Shown here in pieces: positions 1-5,417 of a DNA stretch of 11,224 nt. This DNA is from Promethearchaeota archaeon. GTDB lineage: Archaea > Asgardarchaeota > Lokiarchaeia > Sigynarchaeales > SOKP01. The notes beneath the pieces are model-generated. The model saw only the letters and a program-made list of their open reading frames with translations. It did not search any database and had not been told where the DNA came from. Position numbers and translations under genes: made by a program. Every line of letters starts with the position of its first letter. Within the stretch, counting starts at the first letter, position 1. The stretch spans positions 1 to 11,224 of the forward strand of contig JAUWBH010000190.1 of assembly GCA_030605085.1 (NCBI GenBank), written 5' to 3'.

Positions 1-51
1 TTCTTTTAATTTATTACATTGTATTAAAACGTTAGTATCCAATAACCACAT
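1..51 (-). CDS. vapC: VapC-type PIN-domain toxin, N-terminal 17 codons only (cut by window edge)
   Basis: The first 17 codons of a minus-strand gene are visible and read MWLLDTNVLIQCNKLKE. The LLDTNVLI stretch is the hallmark first strand of PIN-domain ribonucleases, and its Asp is the first metal-binding acidic residue. The ATG shares one base with the TAA stop of the upstream antitoxin gene (TAATG), so the two should be translationally coupled. PIN-domain VapC toxins cleave tRNA or rRNA and are neutralised by the VapB partner encoded just upstream. The frame is open to the window edge; the remaining acidic catalytic residues lie outside and cannot be checked. The family call rests on the N-terminal motif plus the operon arrangement. 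Confidence 0.8.
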   Translation of the reverse strand, partial: MWLLDTNVLIQCNKLKE

Positions 52-344
52 TACTCATCTGCACTTCTTTCTAATTTATATAATCGATTCATTCTTTCCT
101 CCTCCATTTTTTTCGCTTTTTGGTAAAATAAAATTTCCTCACGCTCATCTAATTCATTAATTTGCTTTAGTAATTCCGGACCTAATCGCTCTCTGAAGGC
201 TTTAATGGGTAAGACATCAATTTCCTCCACTTCTTTAAGGTAATTTACGATAGATTGACGCAAAATTTCAGTCCATTTAATTTCTGGATGGTCTTTCATT
301 TTTTTATGAAGATCATCATCAACACTAAAAGTAATATTGGTCAT
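51..344 (-). CDS. vapB: VapB-like ribbon-helix-helix antitoxin
   Basis: This is a 97-residue protein. Residues 1-40 have the ribbon-helix-helix pattern: a short beta strand (NITFSVDD), then a helix, a turn (EIKWTEILRQ) and a second helix (SIVNYLKEVEE). Such proteins dimerise through the strand and bind operator DNA. Residues 45-97 are charged and predicted helical, as expected for the tail that wraps the toxin. The stop codon overlaps the ATG of the PIN toxin by one base, the classic antitoxin-first order. The ATG at 344 is preceded by inverted and direct repeats suited to autoregulation and by no evident Shine-Dalgarno. Family assignment is by motif and context, so the exact VapB subfamily is unknown. 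Confidence 0.8.
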   Translation of the reverse strand: MTNITFSVDDDLHKKMKDHPEIKWTEILRQSIVNYLKEVEEIDVLPIKAFRERLGPELLKQINELDEREEILFYQKAKKMEEERMNRLYKLERSADE

Positions 345-392
345 AAGGTATTTAAGGGAAAACCCTTATTTAAGGTTATTTATTAATACCTA
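345..392 (-). promoter_or_regulatory. Putative vapBC promoter and autoregulatory operator
   Basis: Immediately upstream of vapB the minus strand carries CCTTAAATA twice, a hairpin-type inverted repeat AAGGG-TTTT-CCCTT, and an AGGTATT copy (386-392) matching in inverted orientation the AATACCT next to the start codon. An AT-rich TTAATAAATAA around 376-386 could be the TATA element. Such repeats are typical sites for RHH antitoxin dimers; binding by VapB is an inference. Confidence 0.4.
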
Positions 393-459
393 AAAATTAA
401 ATTCTATAGAAAGAATGGAAAAACAGAAGATTGTAATAATATAATGGGTTTAAAGCAAA

Positions 460-627
460 ATGAATGATTCAAACAGAATTTTGGACCTTTTTAAAGAGAA
501 AGAAGCATTCAACGAAAAGTATTTTATGCCGTTTCTTGTTTGTGGAGATCCTAATATTGAGCAGTTTATATCATTGGTTAAAAAGATCGAACCATATATT
601 GATATCCTTGAAAAGGTCTTAATTTAA
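460..627 (+). pseudogene. trpA: trpA 5' fragment (tryptophan synthase alpha subunit, truncated)
   Basis: A 55-codon ORF begins with NRILDLFKEKEAF and continues FMPFLVCGDPN, followed by a helix and PYIDILE. This is the order of the N-terminus of the tryptophan synthase alpha subunit: first helix, the strand with the (A/C)GDP motif, then the strand bearing the catalytic Glu in an (I/V)E(L/I)GIPFSDP motif. Here the frame reaches the DILE that normally leads into LGIPFSDP and then reads KVLI and stops. About 200 residues, including the catalytic Asp and the phosphate-binding loops, are missing, and no other frame downstream restores them. The next gene, on the other strand, ends 3 bases away, so the cut is probably a rearrangement junction. 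No other trp gene is in the window. Confidence 0.75.
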
Positions 628-629
628 AT

Positions 630-902
630 TTAAGATCCATAAATACCAACATTCTCTTCAACAAAATCGATAATAAAACACTGATTTTTCTGTCTTATTT
701 TATGTAATTTTTCTTGTAAATTTTTTAGCGAAGAATCCACAGCTATAATTTGTTCATTATGTACTGCAATAAATTTTCCCCCAAATAATTTTTGTAATTT
801 CAATTCATTTGGTAGAGGTATTGGTAATTCTTCATTGCGCTTATCTTCTCGTGGTAAGGGTATTTTTTCTTTTTCTTCTGATGTTTTACCCATAATTATC
901 AC
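630..902 (-). CDS. DUF5678-family small protein
   Basis: This is a 90-residue protein with a GTG start at 902; an in-frame ATG at 893 is an equally good start and sits nearer the expected transcription start. Residues 1-35 are charged and proline-containing, probably disordered. Residues 37-85 match the DUF5678 pattern: KLFGGKFIAV (Gly-Lys strand), HNEQIIAV (second strand), a helix (SLKNLQEKLHKIR) and a final strand (CFIIDFVEE). Function is unknown, but in archaea DUF5678 proteins are often encoded near small retropepsin-like aspartyl proteases. The fusion gene at 1389 carries a similar domain joined to such a protease, supporting a functional link. The gene diverges from the UPF0175 gene. 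Family call by pattern; moderate confidence. Confidence 0.65.
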   Translation of the reverse strand: MIIMGKTSEEKEKIPLPREDKRNEELPIPLPNELKLQKLFGGKFIAVHNEQIIAVDSSLKNLQEKLHKIRQKNQCFIIDFVEENVGIYGS

Positions 903-916
903 TTTAATTTATTAAC

Positions 917-926
917 TATTATAAGT
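917..926 (-). promoter_or_regulatory. TATA box for the DUF5678 gene
   Basis: The minus strand reads GAAACTTATAATA, a BRE-like purine stretch followed by a TATA box. The spacing predicts transcription starting close to the in-frame ATG at 893, so the mRNA may be leaderless and the true start may be that ATG rather than the GTG at 902. Confidence 0.45.
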
Positions 927-944
927 TTCATTTCTTATCAACAT

Positions 945-953
945 TATAAATAA
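945..953 (+). promoter_or_regulatory. TATA box for the UPF0175 gene
   Basis: TTATAAATA lies about 20 bases before the TTG start at 970 and about 55 before the in-frame ATG at 1003. The usual 25-base spacing puts the transcript start near 973, so either a leaderless TTG start or the downstream ATG is possible. It is back to back with the promoter of the minus-strand DUF5678 gene. Confidence 0.4.
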
Positions 954-969
954 TATCTTAAAGATATAA

Positions 970-1194
970 TTGTTATCGAATATTGAAGAAATTTTTAAAT
1001 TTATGAAGTTAGAATTTGCTTTAAAAGAATATCTCAATGATAAAGTATCACTAGGTAAAGCAGCTGATATCGCAGGTATCTCCATTTGGGAGATGTTAGA
1101 TGAATTGAAAAAAAGGAATATTACTTTAAATTACAAAATTTCGGAAGCAGAATTAGAACTAAATTTTTTTTTAAAGAAATATAATAAATTATGA
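970..1194 (+). CDS. UPF0175-family antitoxin
   Basis: This is a 74-residue protein if started at TTG 970; an ATG at 1003 would give 63 residues. The core ALKEYLNDKVSLGKAADIAG (residues 17-36), followed by ISIWEMLDELKKRNITLNY, is the UPF0175 signature: a helix ending in Y.....SLGKAA..AG, then a helix-turn-helix with W-x-M/F and a basic (R/K)-x-I. The family is a predicted antitoxin, normally encoded just upstream of a PIN-like DUF3368 toxin. Here the stop overlaps an ATG (ATGA at 1191), the expected coupling, but the downstream frame closes after seven codons, so the antitoxin looks orphaned. The N-terminus before residue 12 is weakly supported. Confidence 0.75.
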   Translation: MLSNIEEIFKFMKLEFALKEYLNDKVSLGKAADIAGISIWEMLDELKKRNITLNYKISEAELELNFFLKKYNKL

Positions 1195-1285
1195 AATTTC
1201 TTTTTGTTAGTTAAAGCCTGAAGCCAATATTATTATAGAAGATAATATTGTTTCTATTGATAAAATCAAAGATTTAGGGAAATCT
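1191..1285 (+). pseudogene. Possible remnant of the UPF0175 partner toxin gene
   Basis: An ATG overlapping the UPF0175 stop opens MKFLFVS and then stops at 1212. DUF3368 toxins begin with a similar hydrophobic strand ending in a Ser. A second frame (1211-1285) reads LKPEANIIIEDNIVSIDKIK and then DLGKS before a stop. There is room for only about 45 codons before the next promoter, against about 150 in an intact toxin. The overlap is seen directly; the toxin origin is an inference from position and a seven-residue start. Confidence 0.25.
1225..1250 (+). terminator. Perfect 9-bp hairpin after the UPF0175 gene
   Basis: CAATATTAT and ATAATATTG form perfect arms around an 8-base loop, followed by TTTCT. 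The hairpin lies 30 bases after the UPF0175 stop, so it could end or stabilise that transcript. Archaea usually terminate at T-tracts without hairpins, so its role is uncertain. Confidence 0.3.
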
Positions 1286-1363
1286 TAAACTCAACTGATA
1301 AAATCGATAACTTTATTGATAATTAAATAATATTTATTGTATATAAGAATAATAATATAGAAA

Positions 1364-1373
1364 GTATATAATT
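1364..1373 (+). promoter_or_regulatory. TATA box for the RHH-retropepsin fusion gene
   Basis: GTATATAATT, preceded by GAAA, is centred about 21 bases before the ATG at 1389. This suggests a leaderless transcript; no Shine-Dalgarno is seen. Confidence 0.45.
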
Positions 1374-1388
1374 TGTTGACATATAATA

Positions 1389-2159
1389 ATGACTACAATT
1401 AATTTTAAACTTGATGATAAGAAGAAAAAGGAAATTGAAGCGATTACAAAAATTAAGGGATATAAGAGCATCAGTGATTTTATTCGTCAGGCTATTGATG
1501 AAAAAATGAATCTCCAAAGAAAGATTGATGATTTTTTAGCTAAAAATCCCCCGATGGATAAAGAAAAAATAAAAATTCCTGATTTCATTCCAGATGGAAA
1601 ATATTTAGGGATTTCGCGAAATTCAATTGTAGCAATAGGAGATAGTTCTGATGAAGTATTACAAATATTAGCTGAAAAATTTCCTCATTCTGCCTCAGGG
1701 GTAATTCGAAAGGGAGAAAAAAAAGAACCAATGGAATATATGTTTTCAATTTTTTCTTTAGATGAGTTAGATTGTTATCATCAATATAAATATGAGGATA
1801 ATCATTACCCGATACTTTCTTTTTCAATTTATTTGAACGGAAAAAAAAGAACTTTATCTGGATTAATTGATACCGGGGCTACTATTTCAGCAATTAATGA
1901 GAAAGTGTTAAAAGATTATAATCTCACTCCAATTAAAAAGAAAAAGATATCAACTGCTAACAGCATTATTGAAGTTCCAATATATAAAAGTACCTTTCAA
2001 TATAAAGATGTATCAATTGAACTAGAATTTATATCAACTAATATTAGAGGAGATTTTTCAATACAAGCATTACTTGGAAAAAATTTTATTGATAAATTTA
2101 AAATTCTTTTATTAGGTAAAGAAAAAATATTCTGCATTCAATCTTACAATGAGAATTAA
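1389..2159 (+). CDS. RHH - DUF5678-like - retropepsin-like aspartyl protease fusion
   Basis: This is a 256-residue three-part protein. Residues 1-45 form a ribbon-helix-helix DNA-binding unit (strand TTINFKLDD, helix, KSISDFIRQAIDEKM). Residues 66-108 resemble DUF5678 (DGKYLGISRNSIVAIG, then helix DEVLQILAEKFP). Residues 143-250 form a single retropepsin-like domain: LSFSIYLNG, the catalytic LIDTGATISAI with active-site Asp161-Thr-Gly-Ala, a flap-like strand pair near 187-197, and ALLGKNFIDKFKI (227-239), equivalent to the closing (I/L)LG..(F/L) motif of clan AA proteases. One DTGA triad per chain means it must dimerise to be active, and an RHH domain is itself an obligate dimer. The substrate is unknown. 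Start chosen at the ATG that begins the RHH strand, with a TATA box at leaderless spacing. Single-chain use of these three domains is unusual in my knowledge, but I cannot search for precedents. Confidence 0.75.
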   Translation: MTTINFKLDDKKKKEIEAITKIKGYKSISDFIRQAIDEKMNLQRKIDDFLAKNPPMDKEKIKIPDFIPDGKYLGISRNSIVAIGDSSDEVLQILAEKFPHSASGVIRKGEKKEPMEYMFSIFSLDELDCYHQYKYEDNHYPILSFSIYLNGKKRTLSGLIDTGATISAINEKVLKDYNLTPIKKKKISTANSIIEVPIYKSTFQYKDVSIELEFISTNIRGDFSIQALLGKNFIDKFKILLLGKEKIFCIQSYNEN

Positions 2160-2364
2160 AAAATCAGACCTTTTAAATGAACTTTAAATTAATTATATAA
2201 TAGTTATGCGTTACTTCTAAACATCAATTAAAATTACCAAAATTTATTATAAATTAATAAATTGTGTACTTTTTATGTCAAAGGAAGTTTTTATTCAAGA
2301 ACTATAAAAGTTTTTATTATTTTTCTTCTTTTTCGTGGTGAAGCACTACAACTAAACCTAATAT

Positions 2365-2436
2365 CTTATTGTAGCTTAGCGGGAGAGCAATTGACTAGTA
2401 ATCAATCGGTCGAGGGTTCAAATCCCTCCAAAGGCT
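2365..2436 (+). tRNA. tRNA-Thr-like gene, anticodon AGT, broken acceptor stem (probable pseudo-tRNA)
   Basis: The D-stem GCTT/GAGC (2374-2377/2385-2388) carries a GG-containing loop. The anticodon stem ATTGA/TCAAT closes the 7-base loop CTAGTAA with anticodon AGT (2397-2399). The variable loop has five bases. The T-stem GAGGG/CCCTC (2412-2416/2424-2428) has the TTCAAAT loop. The 3' acceptor strand CAAAGGC with discriminator T fits archaeal tRNA-Thr, where U73 is usual. The 5' strand should be GCCTTTG but reads CTTATTG, giving two mismatches (C-C and A-A) and two G-T pairs. A34 is also very unusual for an archaeal Thr tRNA, which normally has GGT. Most likely this is a decayed copy of a GGT isoacceptor. 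Confidence 0.6.
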
Positions 2437-2458
2437 TATGAACCTGGAGGCTTCATAA
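2436..2458 (+). terminator. Hairpin directly after the tRNA-like gene
   Basis: TTATGAA and TTCATAA form 7-bp arms around CCTGGAGGC, starting at the discriminator base of the tRNA-like sequence. The segments AAGGCTTATGAA and GAGGCTTCATAA are also imperfect direct repeats. It could affect 3' processing or termination; no strong T-tract follows. Confidence 0.3.
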
Positions 2459-2498
2459 ATATAATAATTTAAAAATATTAAAATTACTATTAAGTTAA

Positions 2499-2507
2499 GT
2501 TATAAGG
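2499..2507 (+). promoter_or_regulatory. TATA box for the longin-like gene
   Basis: GTTATAAGG is centred about 27 bases before the ATG at 2531, so the transcript is predicted to start almost exactly at the start codon (leaderless). No Shine-Dalgarno is visible. Confidence 0.45.
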
Positions 2508-2530
2508 ATTAAAATTTTTCTGATAGAAAT

Positions 2531-3379
2531 ATGAATTTATGGATTCTAGATTCTTTCGCTGGTGTAAAAATCTTGTACAAATCAAAATTACGCCTAAATT
2601 TAGATGAAGATTTAGTATCCGGCTTGTTGAGCGCTTTTAACCAATTTACTGTTGCTGAATTTAAAGATAAAGGAATAGAATCAATTGAGATGGGAGGATT
2701 TCGATGGGTTTACTTGTCAGATCCAGAACATAAGTTATTATTCGTGGCGGCGGATGCGAAAAATGTTAGTACTGAAGAAATTCGAGCAAAATTAAATATA
2801 ATAAAACAAGAGTTTATCAAAGAATATAAGGAAATTTGGGAAAAGAGGAATCGTAGATGGGATGGTGATATGAATGTTTTTAAACCTTTTTTAGAAGTAA
2901 TAGAAAATTATTTTTACGATTGGGAAGAGGCTGAAATCGTATCTACATTAGCAAATTTCTTTGATCTTTTAGGAGTCTTTCAAATTATACTAAATATGGT
3001 ACATCAAATTGTAAAAAATAAAATTTCGGGTGGGATCCAAGATTATATTTATCAACTAATTGAAGATATTTTTATTAAATTTAAAACACAACAAGATATA
3101 AAAGACGATTTAGAGGTAAAAAAATTAAATTACTCGAGAGAATCTGGGTTTACCATTGTCGATATTAATCCCTCAAATTGTGATCCTATAATCGTTAAAG
3201 AAGGCCTAATAAAGATTATTATAGATATTGTGAACGTTATTAAGGAGAGCATTGGTAAAGACTCAACTTTTAAACATTTTCGAAAAGGAAAAATATTTAA
3301 TTATATATTTGATAACATGGAACTATTAAAGGGTTTGAATTTAGATACATTTTTTTTAAAACTCTTTTTGTTATTATAA
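2531..3379 (+). CDS. Asgard-type longin-like domain protein with helical C-terminal half
   Basis: This is a 282-residue soluble protein. Residues 1-100 follow the longin/roadblock-like order: strand (NLWILDSFAGVKILYKSK), a helix opening with DEDLVSGLLSAFNQFT, strands IESIEMGGFRWVYLSD and HKLLFVAAD, then a long helix (TEEIRAKLNIIKQEF). The 'DLVSGLLSA' helix and this fold order are typical of longin-like proteins widespread in Asgard archaea, where they are presumed to scaffold small GTPases. No GTPase is in the window. Residues 110-282 are mostly helical, with a less ordered middle (190-220) and a hydrophobic end, and were not recognised. The start is the ATG 27 bases after a TATA box. The longin call is from pattern only and needs structure comparison. 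Confidence 0.55.
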   Translation: MNLWILDSFAGVKILYKSKLRLNLDEDLVSGLLSAFNQFTVAEFKDKGIESIEMGGFRWVYLSDPEHKLLFVAADAKNVSTEEIRAKLNIIKQEFIKEYKEIWEKRNRRWDGDMNVFKPFLEVIENYFYDWEEAEIVSTLANFFDLLGVFQIILNMVHQIVKNKISGGIQDYIYQLIEDIFIKFKTQQDIKDDLEVKKLNYSRESGFTIVDINPSNCDPIIVKEGLIKIIIDIVNVIKESIGKDSTFKHFRKGKIFNYIFDNMELLKGLNLDTFFLKLFLLL

Positions 3380-3471
3380 CTCTAATTTTTTAATTCAAAT
3401 CTTAGTAGAACTTTAAAAATAAAATTTAATAAAAAAAAGGATTTAGTTAAATTCAATACAATTTATACTCT

Positions 3472-4524
3472 TTAAAGCAAGCTCATATATGCAAGCTCCT
3501 CAGAATCCGCTTCTAAGAATCCGCAATGAGGACACGCTTTTTTCCGAGGCTTGGGTTTGTTACAGCTGGGACATGCGCCTGAATAAAAAGTTGTCGTGAA
3601 AGCTTCTCCTGAAATTCCTTCGCTATTAATTACTAAACCGTCAACTTCTACTTGTTTAAGTGCATCTTTACCTTCCTCGATTTTTGAGAGCTTTTTGAAC
3701 AGTTCTTTTGTTTTTCCTTTTGCATCTTTAAATGGACCTTTTCCAATTGGTTTCCATGAAATATTCGGCTCTAACGATTCGAGGATTCCGTCTTTACGGA
3801 CTGCAAAGTTGTGTGGAGAACGATGCACTTCCACGCCTTTAATTTCTCCTTTAGGATTTATGACAACAATACCAATTGTGTTTTTTGGAAATTTCAATGA
3901 GCTGCTCCTTTTTTTTGCTTTTACACGACGGGCTTCTACACCTATCGTATATTTAGTCTGATCTGATGCGGAAGATACTTCGGCCATCTCTTCGCTAACT
4001 TTATTCCAAACTTGGTTTTGGTTTATTGTTGAAGCGGGAGCCTTCTTTTGCGCATGTCCGTATTTCATAGCTCGGATCTGATTAAGCATTCCACGACTAC
4101 CCTTTCCTCCGTATCCGAAAGCCGCTCCAGATGATAAATGATGTGGTGCGTGTACGCATTTCACACTAATGTCTACTTGTGCGCCCGGGTCAACCTTTAC
4201 GGTAGCAATACAAATGCGATCTTGTGTGCCTGCACCTTTAAATATCTCACCTTCTTCAATAAGGATCGGTAAATCACTCAAATTTTGAAAAGTAATGTGA
4301 GATACTTCAGTACCTTTATCAAATATTTTACAAACACCCTCTTCTAACGCCTCTGATAGCGTGAGATAATCTCGTTCTTCTTTAGCGAGAGCGGGATGCT
4401 TAATGAGCGGCACGAACGAAATTTCGTCAAGAATAATTGGTTCTCCAATTTCAACCCCTTCCATATTTGTCACTTGCGCAGCAAATTCCCTTATAGTCTC
4501 TATATTTGTCAAATACAGTTTCAC
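3472..4524 (-). CDS. ARPP-1 (DUF6569-type) domain protein with C-terminal zinc ribbon
   Basis: This is a 350-residue protein. Residues about 25-260 carry the ARPP-1 pattern: DYLTLSEALEEG (52-63), a strand followed by NLSDLPILIEEGEIFKGAGT (81-100) with QDR next, then DISVKCVHAPHH (118-129), a Gly/Ser-rich stretch, and NQNQVWNKV (168-176). Family members are beta-rich proteins of unknown biochemistry, named for association with ARG and rhodanese-phosphatase proteins. Residues 317-335 form a compact zinc ribbon, CPSC...CPHC, with Cys at 318, 321, 331 and 334. The start is GTG at 4524, fixed by an in-frame stop at 4531-4533 and preceded by TTAGAG, a weak Shine-Dalgarno. It is divergent from the phosphate-uptake operon, 238 bases away. 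GC content is visibly higher than in the accessory genes, as for a core gene. Confidence 0.7.
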   Translation of the reverse strand: MKLYLTNIETIREFAAQVTNMEGVEIGEPIILDEISFVPLIKHPALAKEERDYLTLSEALEEGVCKIFDKGTEVSHITFQNLSDLPILIEEGEIFKGAGTQDRICIATVKVDPGAQVDISVKCVHAPHHLSSGAAFGYGGKGSRGMLNQIRAMKYGHAQKKAPASTINQNQVWNKVSEEMAEVSSASDQTKYTIGVEARRVKAKKRSSSLKFPKNTIGIVVINPKGEIKGVEVHRSPHNFAVRKDGILESLEPNISWKPIGKGPFKDAKGKTKELFKKLSKIEEGKDALKQVEVDGLVINSEGISGEAFTTTFYSGACPSCNKPKPRKKACPHCGFLEADSEELAYMSLL

Positions 4525-4663
4525 CTCTAACTATTTTACATTTTTTAATAATAGGTTGGATATCTACTATTAATATGTACATGAAAAATCGCATATATTA
4601 ATTTATGTATCAATTCGAGAATTATTTATCAGTAAAATGCTCTTGAAAAGTATTTTTTAAAGT

Positions 4664-4678
4664 AAACACTTATAATAT
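4664..4678 (+). promoter_or_regulatory. BRE/TATA promoter of the DUF47-PiT operon
   Basis: AAACACTTATAATATA combines a BRE-like AAAC with a TATA box. Spacing predicts a transcript starting near 4700, leaving a 5' leader of about 60 bases that contains the ribosome-binding site at 4722. This differs from the apparently leaderless genes elsewhere in the window. Confidence 0.45.
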
Positions 4679-4721
4679 ACATACAAAATTTCATAAGTAA
4701 AACCATTCAAAATGGAATTTT

Positions 4722-4730
4722 AAAGGAGAT
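4722..4730 (+). promoter_or_regulatory. Strong Shine-Dalgarno, oddly far from the DUF47 start
   Basis: AAAGGAGAT is the best Shine-Dalgarno in the window but ends 32 bases before the ATG at 4763. It is correctly spaced for a TTG at 4742, which opens a four-codon frame (MKQK, then TGA at 4754) in the same phase as the main ATG. Either a tiny leader is translated first, or the original start was lost to the TGA. Confidence 0.4.
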
Positions 4731-4762
4731 AAATTATAATTTTGAAACAAAAGTGAAAAAAA

Positions 4763-5401
4763 ATGAAAGAAAAAAAAGTTAAATTAGAAAAAATTAACTC
4801 AGAATTTCAAGCTGAAATAAGAAATGGCGCAGAGAAGCTATTTGATTATATGACCGACTTTATAGAATCCCAAGTAGATAAAGCAAAATTCCAAGAAGTA
4901 GTTGCAATCGAAAAAAATTGCGACCGCTTAAAAGAACAATACATTGAATTACTTTTTAAGAATAAAAGGGCGCTTCCGTTTTTAGTCGAAGATCGATATA
5001 AAATTGTTAGATCGTTGGATAAGATTCTTAATAAGTCTGAGTTTATTGCAAGGTTGATGCAAGTATTTCCTTTTGAGCTTTTTGATGACATTAAAAGTGA
5101 TATTCAAGAGTTAAACATATTATACTTAGAAGCTATTAATCAATTGCTAAATTGTACGATGCTTATGGAAACCGATTTCGAAGCTGCATACTCGCTTACA
5201 TTTGAAGTAGAAAAACTAAGACGAAAGGCACACGATTTAAAATTTAAAATACTTGATGTCCTATTTAATAAACATAAAGACGAACCTCTCAGAGTAGATC
5301 TCACATGGCACCTTATCAGATTGTTTTACGACGGGATTTCCTGGACTGAAGAGATTTCTGATTATTTAAGAAGTTTAATTATTAAATATCCAAGTAGATA
5401 A
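4763..5401 (+). CDS. PhoU-like DUF47 protein, putative regulator of phosphate transport
   Basis: This is a 212-residue, almost entirely helical protein of the usual DUF47 length. The pattern is AEKLFDYMTDFIESQ, a long helix with VVAIEKNCDRLKEQYIELLF, LVEDRYKIVRSLDKILNKSE, and a final bundle ending WHLIRLFYDGISWTEEISDYLR. DUF47 proteins are PhoU relatives found beside PiT permeases and thought to gate or regulate phosphate uptake, using metal clusters on acidic helices. The PiT gene follows after 16 bases, so they form one operon. The start at ATG 4763 is forced, since the same frame has a TGA at 4754. The gene lacks a Shine-Dalgarno at normal spacing. Strong family call by sequence pattern plus partner. 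Confidence 0.85.
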   Translation: MKEKKVKLEKINSEFQAEIRNGAEKLFDYMTDFIESQVDKAKFQEVVAIEKNCDRLKEQYIELLFKNKRALPFLVEDRYKIVRSLDKILNKSEFIARLMQVFPFELFDDIKSDIQELNILYLEAINQLLNCTMLMETDFEAAYSLTFEVEKLRRKAHDLKFKILDVLFNKHKDEPLRVDLTWHLIRLFYDGISWTEEISDYLRSLIIKYPSR

Positions 5402-5407
5402 ATTTAA

Positions 5408-5413
5408 GTGAGG
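5408..5413 (+). promoter_or_regulatory. Ribosome-binding site of the PiT permease gene
   Basis: GTGAGG lies 4 bases before the ATG at 5418, in the short gap after the DUF47 stop. It matches the archaeal GGTGA-type anti-Shine-Dalgarno target and fixes the start; no separate promoter is needed. Confidence 0.5.
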
Positions 5414-5417
5414 AAAA

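Noticed and set aside
2275..2307. Ten-codon ORF MSKEVFIQEL before the tRNA-like gene
   Set aside because: Too short to support; it resembles an antitoxin start but nothing follows.
2365..2436. Permuted or split tRNA explaining the bad acceptor stem
   Set aside because: No GCCTTTG-type 5' half or intron junction structure is visible nearby; decay is simpler.
3596..3961. 121-codon plus-strand ORF opposite the ARPP-1 gene
   Set aside because: Shadow of the ARPP-1 gene, whose motifs and zinc ribbon fix the true strand.
4742..4763. Selenocysteine readthrough of the TGA at 4754 to extend the DUF47 protein
   Set aside because: No selenocysteine element seen, and the DUF47 family does not need the extra residues.
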